NCBI RefSeq assembly: GCF_964186625.1
Contig: NZ_OZ075109.1
Coordinates: forward strand, 62,001 to 126,000
DNA length: 64,000 nucleotides
Direction of reading: 5' to 3'
From: Asticcacaulis sp. MM231
GTDB lineage: Bacteria; Pseudomonadota; Alphaproteobacteria; Caulobacterales; Caulobacteraceae
Shown here piece after piece: positions 8,546 to 16,982 of this stretch (positions within the stretch are counted from its first letter, which is position 1; each line of letters opens with the position of its first letter). Under the pieces are notes generated by a model. That model made no database searches. It worked only from the letters and a program-made list of their open reading frames with translations, and was not told where the DNA came from. Position numbers and translations under genes: made by a program.

Positions 8546-9472
8546 ATGTCCAAACGCCGCGATCCCAATGCCGAGTTAGATCTCTTTATACCCTTGCTCC
8601 ACGATGTGGCGCTTAAGGATCAGCGCGAGACCATGGAGCGGCCGTTTTTCTCGCTGCAAAAGCGTAAAAGGCTGAAACCGATCGAGTACAAGAGCCCCGA
8701 CGGTGAGGTCTGGGTCAAGGTGGAAGCCATGCCGGCCTATGGCATGGCTACCATCTGGGACGCCGATATCATAATCTGGGCGGCTTCGGCGCTGAACCGT
8801 ATGAAGGCCCAAGGTGTGAACGATCTGCCGCGCACACTGAAAACCACCACCTATGACCTTTTGCGCGCCATCAAGCGCGATACCGGCGGCAAGAGCTATG
8901 CCGAACTGCAGGCGGCACTGCAACGGCTGGAAACCACCTCCATCCGGACGTCCCTACGCGCACCGACACGGCGTCAGGAGGCGCAATTCGGCTGGCTCGA
9001 CGGCTGGACGCTCGAGATCGACCCGGAAACCGGCCAGCCGCGCGGCATGACCCTGACCCTGTCCAACTGGGTCTATGAGGGCATTACCGGCGAACGCTCG
9101 CTCCTGACCATGCATCAGGACTATTTCCTGCTCACCGGCGGGCTGGAGCGCGCGCTTTACCGCATCGCCCGCAAACATGCCGGCGTGCAGCCCGAGGGCT
9201 GGGTGTGCAGGATCGAGGTTTTGCATAACAAGACGGGCTCTGACAGCCCGCCCAAGGAATTTAATCGCATGTTGCGCAAGGTGGTCGAACGCAACCAGAT
9301 GCCGGAATACGATATTTCCTTCACCAAGACGCAGGATGGCTCGCCCGCGGTGTTTATTATCTCGCGTTTGGCCCAGCTTGACGACCAGGTGGGTGGAGAA
9401 TTGGCCCTGCTGAACGCTCAGGATCAGGATATCGCCGTATCTGCCCCTAAAAAGACAGGTAAACGGGCCTGA
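8546..9472 (+). CDS. repA: Plasmid-type replication initiator (RPA family)
   Basis: This 308-residue protein matches the Replication initiator protein A family of alphaproteobacterial plasmids. Visible marks are the N-terminal FIPLLHDVALKDQRETMERP (about 14-33), MATIWDADIIIWAASALNRM (about 67-86), and a winged-helix-like core with RTLKTTTYDLLRAIKRDTGG (about 96-115), YAELQAALQRLETTSIRTSL (about 119-138) and WLDGWTLE. It would bind the iterons downstream and open the AT-rich part of the origin. It lies 52 bp after the RHH gene on the same strand. About 730 bp of non-coding DNA with iterons follow, the normal arrangement for an iteron replicon. It is not RepABC-type. Confidence 0.9.
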   Translation: MSKRRDPNAELDLFIPLLHDVALKDQRETMERPFFSLQKRKRLKPIEYKSPDGEVWVKVEAMPAYGMATIWDADIIIWAASALNRMKAQGVNDLPRTLKTTTYDLLRAIKRDTGGKSYAELQAALQRLETTSIRTSLRAPTRRQEAQFGWLDGWTLEIDPETGQPRGMTLTLSNWVYEGITGERSLLTMHQDYFLLTGGLERALYRIARKHAGVQPEGWVCRIEVLHNKTGSDSPPKEFNRMLRKVVERNQMPEYDISFTKTQDGSPAVFIISRLAQLDDQVGGELALLNAQDQDIAVSAPKKTGKRA

Positions 9473-9817
9473 ATCCTTCATTCCCAAGGGTTTGACGGGG
9501 ATAAGCACGGGGTATCGCACACCCGAAAGCCCGATAACCCTTTGCACACAAGGGAAGGGCAGGGGGCCTTATTCCGGGAATCATCGGGGTATCACACACC
9601 AAATGAAGGTTAACGAAGAATTAACACGTCCCTTAAGGTGCGCCAGACCAGCCAAACGAGTTGCCAAATAGGCACATTCAGGCCTTCGGGGGATTACACA
9701 CCCTCTGAAACGGACGAGCGACGGGATTGGGTTCCTCGCAAACAGAATTATCACCGTCATCGGGGGATCGCACACCGGCATCTCCACCCATTTTAGGCCG
9801 GGGCCTGTGGGTAAACT

Positions 9818-9826
9818 TGTGGATAA
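9818..9826 (-). promoter_or_regulatory. DnaA box in the origin
   Basis: TTATCCACA on the minus strand is a perfect consensus DnaA box. A one-mismatch box (TTACCCACA) is at 9806-9814, 12 bp away in the same orientation. DnaA probably assists the initiator here. Confidence 0.75.
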
Positions 9827-9860
9827 ATGGCATTTGAGAAACCGGCGCTGGCTTATTCCA

Positions 9861-9944
9861 CGGGGGAACGCCCACTAAAGCCTCGGGGGATGACACACAC
9901 TTGAAACGGGGTTTCACCCACTGAAGCACGGGGTATCTCACACC
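9861..9944 (+). repeat. Phased iteron array (22-23 bp period)
   Basis: Four iteron units start at 9861 (CGGGGGAACGCCCACT), 9884 (CGGGGGATGACACACA), 9907 (CGGGGTTTCACCCACT) and 9929 (CGGGGTATCTCACACC). The outer left unit and the third are degenerate. The spacing puts all four on one face of the helix, as in classical iteron origins. Confidence 0.75.
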
Positions 9945-10184
9945 AGAGATCCCCATAAGCCATTAAATAATAACAAAAAAAAGGCTTTCTGATTCGGCTT
10001 AACTTACTTAAGGTCTCTTATAAGACTCTCTTTAACCCTGAAAGGATCGGGTTACCGTGGACAGGGCGGGTCTCTGGCCTTTGAGGGGCCAGACCCGCCT
10101 CAATCTGAAAGCGGTGTGCGGACGTCTGATTACATTTGACTCTGCCAAGCTTCCCGACCTAGTGTTTACACGCACCCTAAGACG

Positions 10185-10200
10185 GGTGTGTGATAAAGGG
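10185..10200 (-). promoter_or_regulatory. Inverted iteron-like site at the DUF4129 start
   Basis: GGTGTGTGATA at 10185-10195 is the perfect reverse complement of the iteron half TATCACACACC; the rest of the unit (10196-10200) diverges, giving 12 of 16 matches. It ends 5 bp before the proposed GTG of the DUF4129 gene and overlaps its ribosome site. With CACGCACCC at 10170-10178 it also forms an imperfect inverted repeat. Confidence 0.55.
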
Positions 10201-10205
10201 CGGAC

Positions 10206-10973
10206 GTGGGGGCGTTCGCCAAAGATGGGGGATATCGCATTTTGACGCAGGCCGGGGCAAAAGACAGCGCCTTACAGGTGTCTGGACAGGTTGCCAGCCA
10301 GGCCGCCACCTCTGCGCCCCCGAATGCGCCGCTGGACCTCGCCGAAGCCAAAAAACTAATCGGGCAGGTCAACAGCCAGCACGATCTCCAGACCACCTTC
10401 AGCGCCATGCCCAAGCCCGATCTGAAAGCCCTGGCGTTCTGGAAGAGGGTCATGGATTCGATCGGACACTTTTTCGAGGGCGTCGCCAAGGTCTTCGCGC
10501 CGCTTGGCCCTTTTATGCCCTATATCCTGGGTGCCCTGGCCATCGCTCTGATCGCATTTCTGTTATCACCGGTCGTGCGTTTAATGATCAGCACACGCTT
10601 CCAGCGGTTGTTCCAGCGTGACCATCTGCGTGCCGATGCCCCGTGGCGCCCCACACGTGAGGCTGTGGTGGCCTTGCTGGCAGATATTGATGCCCTGGCC
10701 GCCCGGGGTGACTATGAGGAAGCTGTGCACCTCCTGCTGGCCCGCTCGGTAGCCGATATCAACGCTTTCCGCCCCAACATGGTGCGCAAACACTATTCCG
10801 CCCGTGATATCAGCTCACACCCGCTGTTGCCGGACGCGGCACGACCGGCCTTTGTCGAGATCGTGCGGTGGGTGGAAATGAGTTATTTCGCCGGTATTCC
10901 GGCTGGCAAAGCCGGTTTTGACGCCTGCCGCGCAGCCTATGTCGCCTTTGTCGCCGCCGAGGGGATCGCCTAA
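10206..10973 (+). CDS. DUF4129-domain membrane protein
   Basis: This 255-residue protein has an Ala-rich N-terminal region, one clear membrane helix (YILGALAIALIAFLLSPVVR, about 102-121) and a C-terminal DUF4129 domain (about 150-250) with RGDYEEAVHLLLARSVADIN, a YSARDI element and AFVEIVRWVEMSYFAG. DUF4129 proteins usually accompany MoxR, DUF58 and transglutaminase-type genes at the membrane. The start is uncertain; GTG at 10206 is preferred because AAAGGG lies 5 bp upstream. The stop overlaps the next start (TAATG at 10971). It begins a six-gene operon directly beside the origin, with an iteron-like site at its start. Confidence 0.8.
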   Translation: MGAFAKDGGYRILTQAGAKDSALQVSGQVASQAATSAPPNAPLDLAEAKKLIGQVNSQHDLQTTFSAMPKPDLKALAFWKRVMDSIGHFFEGVAKVFAPLGPFMPYILGALAIALIAFLLSPVVRLMISTRFQRLFQRDHLRADAPWRPTREAVVALLADIDALAARGDYEEAVHLLLARSVADINAFRPNMVRKHYSARDISSHPLLPDAARPAFVEIVRWVEMSYFAGIPAGKAGFDACRAAYVAFVAAEGIA

Positions 10974-12607
10974 TGCCCCGCAAGCCGAAATCCCACACAC
11001 CCAAAAAGACATTAGGCGAGCGCCTGGGGCATGCGTCCGGCTGGCTGCCGGCTGTGGCGGCGTTTCTCATCCTCTGCCTGTTCGCCGCGGCCGGTGCTGC
11101 GCTATTTGATGTCAATTCTATTCCCAAGACTGGTCAAAAAGCCAATGTCACGGGCTTGTCAGCGCAGGGCACAGCGGGCCTTGGCCGTTTGCTGGAGGCG
11201 AGGGGGCATGAGGTCGTCGTCAACCGCCTGGAAGATGGCCCGCTCATCGACCACGCGGCCCTGGAGATCATAACCCTTGATGATGATGGCGGTACGCTCA
11301 CCTATGCCTACCATTTCGATGAGGAGGACGCATCCTCGGCCTCCGAAGAGACCAGCAGTGCCAGTGAAAGCGATGAGGAGAACTACGGCGCGGTTCAGAT
11401 CCCTGATCCGAAGCGCTCGAAACATGTGCTGAGCGCGCCGCTCGGCAAGGTCGTGCTGATTGTGGCCCCGAAATGGAACGCTGGCCGCGATCCGCGCAAT
11501 CGGTACTGGGATCGCGGACCGTCGCTGGTGGCGAAGTCCAACGTGACCGAGAGCCTTGGTTTCCTGTCGCCGATGCACGAGGTCAAGGCACCCGAGGACG
11601 ACAAGGAAGCCGCTTTGAAAATGGCTGCGTCTCCACCTGGCACTAAAACCGTGCGCAATGGCGACATGCTGGTGACCTTCGATGACATGGCCTACGTGGT
11701 CAACCGCGACAGCCGCCTTGTGGTCACGCCGGCCGAGCCAAGCGGTGATACAAACTCAGACGCCATCGCCAATGAACTCAACAAGCTGACGCCGACCAGT
11801 GAACCCATGAAGCATCTGTGGGCCTTTACGCCTGCGCTGGGAGACAGCGCCTTCAAAACGCCGCTGACCGTGGGCGCCATCACAGCCCTGCAATCGATCA
11901 CCGGCCCCAATCTCCAGCCGGTTCTGGTGGGCCCCAATGGCGAGGCCGTGCTGTCGCGCTTGATCGTGACAGGGGGGCGGGCCCAGCCGAAGGTGCCGGT
12001 CTATCTGCTCAGCGACCCTGACCTGCTTAACAATCAGATCCTGTCGGATCCGCAAAAAGTCCTGAGCGCGCTCACCCTGATCGATACCATAAGCCCGAAA
12101 GCTACCAAGCCAGGCCGGGTGATCTTCAATCTGACCTTCAACGGCCTGTCGCTCGATCATGACCTGTTGCATGTCCTCAGCCGCCCGCCCTTCATCGGTG
12201 TGCCCTTATGCCTTCTGATCGCGGGCCTTGGCCTCATGTGGGCAGCCTTCGCACGCTTCGGACCGGCGCGGGAAGCGCCCGCTGGCGCGCCGCTTGGTCG
12301 TGGCGTGAAAATTCTCGCCGATAATGCCGCGCGGCTGATGGCGATCACCCTGAAAGAGGTGAAGCTTGGCCCGGCCTATGCCGATCTGGTGCGCGATCTG
12401 GTCATCAAGGACAAGGGCTACCGTGCAGGCATCAGCACCGAAAGCCCGGATGCGCTGGCCGACCGCATCGGCCGAACCCACTTAACCGCCGACACCTTTA
12501 CCGACCTGAAAACCCGCGCCGGCAAGGTCATGACGGTGCACCAGCTTATCGATATTACGCTCAAACTCCACGCCTGGAAGACGGAGATACAACGTGCTCA
12601 TACCTGA
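10973..12607 (+). CDS. DUF4350-domain membrane protein
   Basis: This 544-residue protein has an N-terminal membrane helix ([20 protein letters not shown], about 23-42), an extracytoplasmic DUF4350-like region (about 55-390) that begins [20 protein letters not shown] and includes an acidic Ser/Glu patch (about 120-140), a second membrane helix ([20 protein letters not shown], about 407-426) and a cytoplasmic tail. DUF4350 domains resemble GldG/ABC-associated periplasmic folds and co-occur with MoxR/DUF58. The start ATG overlaps the previous stop by one base. The end overlaps the MoxR gene by 14 bp. The function is unknown. Confidence 0.8.
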   Translation: MPRKPKSHTPKKTLGERLGHASGWLPAVAAFLILCLFAAAGAALFDVNSIPKTGQKANVTGLSAQGTAGLGRLLEARGHEVVVNRLEDGPLIDHAALEIITLDDDGGTLTYAYHFDEEDASSASEETSSASESDEENYGAVQIPDPKRSKHVLSAPLGKVVLIVAPKWNAGRDPRNRYWDRGPSLVAKSNVTESLGFLSPMHEVKAPEDDKEAALKMAASPPGTKTVRNGDMLVTFDDMAYVVNRDSRLVVTPAEPSGDTNSDAIANELNKLTPTSEPMKHLWAFTPALGDSAFKTPLTVGAITALQSITGPNLQPVLVGPNGEAVLSRLIVTGGRAQPKVPVYLLSDPDLLNNQILSDPQKVLSALTLIDTISPKATKPGRVIFNLTFNGLSLDHDLLHVLSRPPFIGVPLCLLIAGLGLMWAAFARFGPAREAPAGAPLGRGVKILADNAARLMAITLKEVKLGPAYADLVRDLVIKDKGYRAGISTESPDALADRIGRTHLTADTFTDLKTRAGKVMTVHQLIDITLKLHAWKTEIQRAHT

Positions 12608-13547
12608 TATTCAAGCCCTGGCCGAGCGCCTGCGCGCCGAGATCGCCAAGGTCATCATCGGCCAGAAGGATACGGTCGACCTGTTGCTGACGGCGCTTTT
12701 TTCCGGCGGCCATATCCTGCTCGAAGGCCCGCCGGGCACGGCCAAGACCTTGCTGGCCAAGGTGTTTTGCCAGTCCTTGAGCCTCAAATTTGGCCGCATC
12801 CAGTTCACGCCGGACATGCTGCCGGGTGATGTTCTGGGCTCCAATCTCTTCAACTTCCAGACATCCAGCTTCACACTGACCAAGGGACCTATTTTCTGCG
12901 ACCTGCTGCTTGCCGATGAAATCAACCGCACGCCGCCGAAAACACAGGCCGCCTTGCTGGAAGCCATGCAGGAGCGTTCGGTGACGCTCGACGGAGTGCG
13001 CCATGACCTCGGTTCGCACTTCACCGTCATCGCCACGCAGAACCCGATCGAACAACAAGGCACCTATCCGCTGCCGGAAGCCCAGCTTGACCGCTTTCTG
13101 TTCAAGCACGTGCTGGGTTATCCTTCGCTTGAGGAAGAAAAGCGCATTGTCGATACCTCCGGCAATGCGGCCGCCAGCGATCCGGCAACCGCCGGCGTCG
13201 GGGCGGTCTTAAGCGCAGCTTCGCTGGCCGAGGCCATTCGTGTGGTCTCGACCGTGAAGCTCAATGACGCCAATCTGAACTACATCGTGGCCCTGATCCG
13301 CGCCACCCGTGAGACGCCGCAGCTTTCGGTCGGGGCTAGTCCACGAGCCGGCGCCCTGCTCGCGCGCGCCGCCCGTGCGCGCGCTGTGCTGGATGGTCGT
13401 GACTATGTGCTGCCCGATGACATCAAGGCGCTCTACCCGGCCTCTATGCGTCACCGCGTTCTGTTGTCGCCATCGGCCGAGATCGAGGGCGAGAGCGTCG
13501 ATCGGGTGTTGCAGGATCTGCTTGAGCGTATTGAGATCCCGCGCTGA
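12594..13547 (+). CDS. MoxR-family AAA+ ATPase
   Basis: This 317-residue protein has Walker [10 protein letters not shown] (about 43-51), Walker [16 protein letters not shown] (about 102-116), sensor-1 [20 protein letters not shown] (about 147-166) and a C-terminal lid with the [19 protein letters not shown] helix region (about 261-280). MoxR ATPases act as chaperones that assemble or activate membrane-linked complexes, commonly through VWA or DUF58 partners. The next gene is the DUF58 partner, overlapping by one base (TGATG at 13545). The start is within the DUF4350 gene, with strong translational coupling across the operon. Confidence 0.93.
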   Translation: MLIPDIQALAERLRAEIAKVIIGQKDTVDLLLTALFSGGHILLEGPPGTAKTLLAKVFCQSLSLKFGRIQFTPDMLPGDVLGSNLFNFQTSSFTLTKGPIFCDLLLADEINRTPPKTQAALLEAMQERSVTLDGVRHDLGSHFTVIATQNPIEQQGTYPLPEAQLDRFLFKHVLGYPSLEEEKRIVDTSGNAAASDPATAGVGAVLSAASLAEAIRVVSTVKLNDANLNYIVALIRATRETPQLSVGASPRAGALLARAARARAVLDGRDYVLPDDIKALYPASMRHRVLLSPSAEIEGESVDRVLQDLLERIEIPR

Positions 13548-14863
13548 TGAACATCTATCCCACCCCCCGTCTTCTGGTGCTGTTAGCCTTAAGCGTACTG
13601 GTCGCGCTTGGTGTCGGCATCTTTGCGCCGGGTGTGTGGGCGTGGGTGCCGCTGGTGGCTGGGCTGTGCTTTGTCGCTGCCCTGCTCGATGGCGTGTTTG
13701 CGCCGGTAGGGGAGGGCCTGACCTTCCAGATGTCAGCGCCCGAGACACTCGGCGTTGGGCGCACTGTGGAGGTGCCCTTCTCCGTTCGTTTCACGCGCTG
13801 GCGGCAGCCGGGCATCATCGAATTGCGGCTGGGTCTGGGACGGGTTCTGGCGGCTTCGGAGTATCCGCGCAGACTGGTACGCCAGGACGGCGCCTTTACC
13901 GGCACCTTGAGCCTGAAAGCCACGGCGCGCGGACGCGGTGAGATTGACGCCGCCTTTGTGCGCTGGCAGGGCTTCGCCGGCCTGGTCTATGTCCAGAAAA
14001 AGCTGGTGCTCGATCATGAGATCGTCGTCACGCCGGATATTCACGGCGTCGAGCAGGACGCCGCCGATCTGTTTTCCCTCGATAACATCTATGGTGTGCG
14101 GGTTCAGAACCAGCTTTACAACGGCTCGGAATACCATGCGCTGCGCGAATACGATGCCAGCCAGGATCACCGCCGTATCGATTGGCGGTCCTCGGCGCGT
14201 CACATGAAACTGTTCAGCCGCGAATATCAGGCCGAGCGCAACCACCATATCGTTCTGGCCTACGATACCGGCCGTCTGATGGGCGAACCGCTGGCTGGCC
14301 TGAAACGCCTCGATCGCGCCATCTATGCCGGCCTGTTGCTCGGCTATACAGCCCTTAAAATCGGCGACAATGTCCGCACCTTCGCCTTTGCGTCCAAGCC
14401 CTACCATGTGGCGCCGGCCGTGACCGGCATCCATGGTTTCAACGCGCTCAAATATCAGTTGTCGGCGCTGGAAGACACGCCGGAGGAATCCAATCACACC
14501 CTGGCCCTGGCCGATCTTAACGCCAAGGTGGCGCGGCGTTCGCTGGTTATCCTGTTCAGCGATTTCATCGATGAGATCAGCGCCGACCTGATGGTGGAAA
14601 GTCTCAATCGCCTGTCGAAGAAGCATCTGGTGCTGTTCGTCGCTTTCAGGGACGAGGTGGTGGAGGACCTGATGACACGTCCACCTGTCGAACCTGAGGA
14701 CGTGACACGGGCGGTGTTCGCCAAGCGCCTGTCAGACCAGCGCGAGCGGGTGTTTGCGCAGCTACGCCGTCAGGGCGTCGAGGTGTTAGAAACCCCGACG
14801 GAACTGTTGGCGACGTCGATTGTCAGTAAATATCTTGCGCTTAAACGCGCCGATCGCCTGTAG
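13547..14863 (+). CDS. DUF58 protein with VWA-like fold
   Basis: This 438-residue protein has two N-terminal hydrophobic segments (LLVLLALSVLVALGVGIFAP, about 8-27, and VWAWVPLVAGLCFVAALLDG), a beta-rich region, the DUF58 signature (about 180-225: GSEYHALREYDASQDHRRID followed by WRSSARHMKLFSREYQ) and a VWA-like end with VILFSDFIDEIS (about 330). DUF58 proteins are the usual partners of MoxR ATPases. It is the fourth gene of the operon, followed 13 bp later by the SpoIIM-like gene with a GGGAGC ribosome site. Confidence 0.9.
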   Translation: MNIYPTPRLLVLLALSVLVALGVGIFAPGVWAWVPLVAGLCFVAALLDGVFAPVGEGLTFQMSAPETLGVGRTVEVPFSVRFTRWRQPGIIELRLGLGRVLAASEYPRRLVRQDGAFTGTLSLKATARGRGEIDAAFVRWQGFAGLVYVQKKLVLDHEIVVTPDIHGVEQDAADLFSLDNIYGVRVQNQLYNGSEYHALREYDASQDHRRIDWRSSARHMKLFSREYQAERNHHIVLAYDTGRLMGEPLAGLKRLDRAIYAGLLLGYTALKIGDNVRTFAFASKPYHVAPAVTGIHGFNALKYQLSALEDTPEESNHTLALADLNAKVARRSLVILFSDFIDEISADLMVESLNRLSKKHLVLFVAFRDEVVEDLMTRPPVEPEDVTRAVFAKRLSDQRERVFAQLRRQGVEVLETPTELLATSIVSKYLALKRADRL

Positions 14864-14876
14864 GGAGCCGCAAAGA

Positions 14877-15932
14877 ATGACCGATGAGCCAATCCCGCAC
14901 ACCGCCGCACCGAAGCCCGTTTTGCGTCTGAAGAGCCAGAAATTCCGTGAGGCCCGTCAGGGTGACTGGCGTTCGCTTTCCCGCCAACTCGACAAGGTCG
15001 AGAAGCGCGGTCTTGGCAGTTTCTCCATCGATGAACTGCTCAATCTGCCAGTGCTCTACCGTTCGGCCATGTCGTCCTTGTCGATGGCGCAGTCGATCTC
15101 GCTCGACCGCAACATGATCACCTATCTGCAGGCCCTGTGCGTGCGCGCCTATGTGTACATCTATGGGCCTCAAACCCGCCTCAAGGACGTGCTGAAGGGC
15201 TTCTTCATCCAAGCCTGGCCGTCGGCCGTGCGTCAGTTGGCGCGTGAGATCGCTCTGACCTTTACGATCTTTGTCACAGGTATTCTTGCCGGTTGGCTAT
15301 TATGCAGCAACGATTCAAGCTGGTATGGGCTGCTTTTGCCGGGAGAGCAGGGGAGCCGCGATGTTGGCTCTTCGGCGGCGGAGCTGCGCAAGACCATTGG
15401 CGATGGCGGTGATCATGCCCTCTCGCCGTTTGCCGTCTTTCTGATGACCCACAATGTCGGGGTCGCTATCTCGACCTTCGCGCTTGGCGCCTTTTTCGGC
15501 CTGCCGACCTTCGCGCTCATCCTCTATACCGGCATCACTATGGGCGCCATGGTCTGGTTGTTCTCGCAGAAGGGCATGGGCGTCGAATTTACCGCCTGGC
15601 TGACGATCCATGGCACTACAGAACTTTTCGCCATCATCATAGCGGGGGCCTGTGGCTTCCATATCGCGCGGCGCCTGATGTTCCCGGGTGACGCGAGCCG
15701 TCGCACAGCGCTGGCCGAAGCTGGCCTGCTGACCGGTACGGCCATGATCGGCGTTGCCATCATGCTGACCATTGCGGGATGCCTGGAAGGCATCGGTCGC
15801 CAGACGATAACCGACACCCTTGTGCGCTTCGCCATCGGCCTCGTCATGCTGACCATCTGGTGCTTCTACTTCACCGGTGTCGGACGCAACAAGGCTACGA
15901 GCGACCGCTTTGGCAAGAGCGGGGACGCCTGA
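14877..15932 (+). CDS. Stage II sporulation protein M-like membrane protein
   Basis: This 351-residue protein has a cytoplasmic N-terminal domain (about 1-115) and several membrane helices in the rest: LTFTIFVTGILAGWLLC (about 125), NVGVAISTFALGAFFGLPTF (about 195), ITMGAMVWLFSQ (about 221), LFAIIIAGACGFHIARR and two more near the end. The pattern with LTIHGTTELFAIIIAG is the SpoIIM family core. In non-sporulating bacteria the family accompanies MoxR/DUF58/RDD genes and its role is not established. ATG at 14877 is chosen over upstream codons for the GGGAGC site. The stop overlaps the RDD start (TGATG). Confidence 0.87.
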   Translation: MTDEPIPHTAAPKPVLRLKSQKFREARQGDWRSLSRQLDKVEKRGLGSFSIDELLNLPVLYRSAMSSLSMAQSISLDRNMITYLQALCVRAYVYIYGPQTRLKDVLKGFFIQAWPSAVRQLAREIALTFTIFVTGILAGWLLCSNDSSWYGLLLPGEQGSRDVGSSAAELRKTIGDGGDHALSPFAVFLMTHNVGVAISTFALGAFFGLPTFALILYTGITMGAMVWLFSQKGMGVEFTAWLTIHGTTELFAIIIAGACGFHIARRLMFPGDASRRTALAEAGLLTGTAMIGVAIMLTIAGCLEGIGRQTITDTLVRFAIGLVMLTIWCFYFTGVGRNKATSDRFGKSGDA

Positions 15933-16852
15933 TGGCTAAGCGCGAAAAACGCGACCTGATCAGCGATGCGCCCTACGGCGAATTTGGCCGTACCGCCAGC
16001 GAAATCCTGACGCCTGAAGGCGTGATTCTGCCCTTTATCAACGCTACCTTCGGCGAGCGGGTAGGGGCTCTGGTCATCGACATCGTGATCATGATCGTCA
16101 TGCCGGTATTTGTCTTTATCGTCTGGATCATCCTGCCGCTGGAGCACGTCTTCGAGGATAACAAGAACAAGGCGCTGGTCTCCTTCCTGCAGATCATCGC
16201 CCTGTTCTTCCTGTTCTTTTTACGCTCCGGCTATTTCATCTTTTTCGAGATGGGCGCGCGGGCCGCCACGCCGGGCAAACGCGTCATGAAGTTGCGCGTT
16301 ATTTCCCAGGATGGCGGCCGATTGACCCCGGCAGCGGTCTTTACACGCAACGCCATGCGCGAGGTTGAGCTTTACCTACCGGTACCCCTGGTCTTTGTCA
16401 TGGCGGCCGGCAGCCAAAGCCTCGGGGCATGGCTGGCGGGCCTGTGGGCGCTGGGTATGCTTTTGCTGCCTCTCTTTAACAAGCAGCACGCGCGACTGGG
16501 TGATTTCCTGGCAGGCACCCGCGTTGTGCATATGCCCAAGGCGTCGCTCAGCTATGATCTGGCCGATCTCGAAAGCGATCGTGGGCTAGGCATCAGCTTT
16601 ACGCCGGAGCAACTGGCCTATGGCGAAATGGAGCTGAGTGTGCTGGAACAGGTCTTGCGTGAGCGTAAATCTACGGTCATGCGGGCGGTGGCGCAGAAGA
16701 TCAAGGCGCGCATCGGCTGGGTCGATCCCCAAAACGATGCGCCAAACGACGAGACCTTTCTGCGCGCCTACTATGGCGCGTTGCGGGCCCATCTGGAAAG
16801 CCGGATGCTGCTCGGCAAACGCCGCAAGGATAAAAATGCCGCGCCGGTATAA
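15932..16852 (+). CDS. RDD-family membrane protein
   Basis: This 306-residue protein has an RDD-type domain: TFGERVGALVIDIVIMIVMP (about 37-56), a second helix (FLQIIALFFLFFLRSGYFIF, about 87-106), GARAATPGKRVMKLRVIS (about 109-126), then HARLGDFLAGTRVVHMPKAS near 190. The C-terminal tail (about 210-306) is soluble and charged. RDD proteins are often found with MoxR/DUF58 operons; transport roles are proposed for some members, not shown here. The start ATG (15932) overlaps the upstream stop. It is the last gene of the operon; ugd follows after 130 bp with its own promoter space. Confidence 0.85.
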   Translation: MAKREKRDLISDAPYGEFGRTASEILTPEGVILPFINATFGERVGALVIDIVIMIVMPVFVFIVWIILPLEHVFEDNKNKALVSFLQIIALFFLFFLRSGYFIFFEMGARAATPGKRVMKLRVISQDGGRLTPAAVFTRNAMREVELYLPVPLVFVMAAGSQSLGAWLAGLWALGMLLLPLFNKQHARLGDFLAGTRVVHMPKASLSYDLADLESDRGLGISFTPEQLAYGEMELSVLEQVLRERKSTVMRAVAQKIKARIGWVDPQNDAPNDETFLRAYYGALRAHLESRMLLGKRRKDKNAAPV

Positions 16853-16982
16853 CTCAGGCCAATGACAAAACGTGATCTGTCACAATCTGTAGCTATTTTT
16901 AGCTTGCCTTGAGGCGATCAATTGGGTTTGGGTCATGCTGCGGGTGCGAAAATAGTTTGCGACGAGAATAGGGTTTGGCTCG

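Larger units (their letters stand above)
9473..10040. other. oriV: Replication origin: iterons, DnaA box, AT-rich stretch
   Basis: Six copies of CGGGGKATNNCACACM lie at 9508-9523, 9585-9600, 9687-9702, 9761-9776, 9884-9899 and 9929-9944, all on the plus strand. Two degenerate copies (13 of 16) at 9861-9876 and 9907-9922 complete a regular array starting at 9861, 9884, 9907 and 9929, a 22-23 bp period or two helical turns. A perfect DnaA box (TGTGGATAA) is at 9818-9826 and a near box (TGTGGGTAA) at 9806-9814. An A-rich stretch follows at 9960-9985. Together with the adjacent repA this supports a functional origin. Confidence 0.88.

Noticed and set aside
9678..9956. Open frames on the minus strand across the origin
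   Set aside because: Their repeated GVRYPV-like words come only from translating the iterons.
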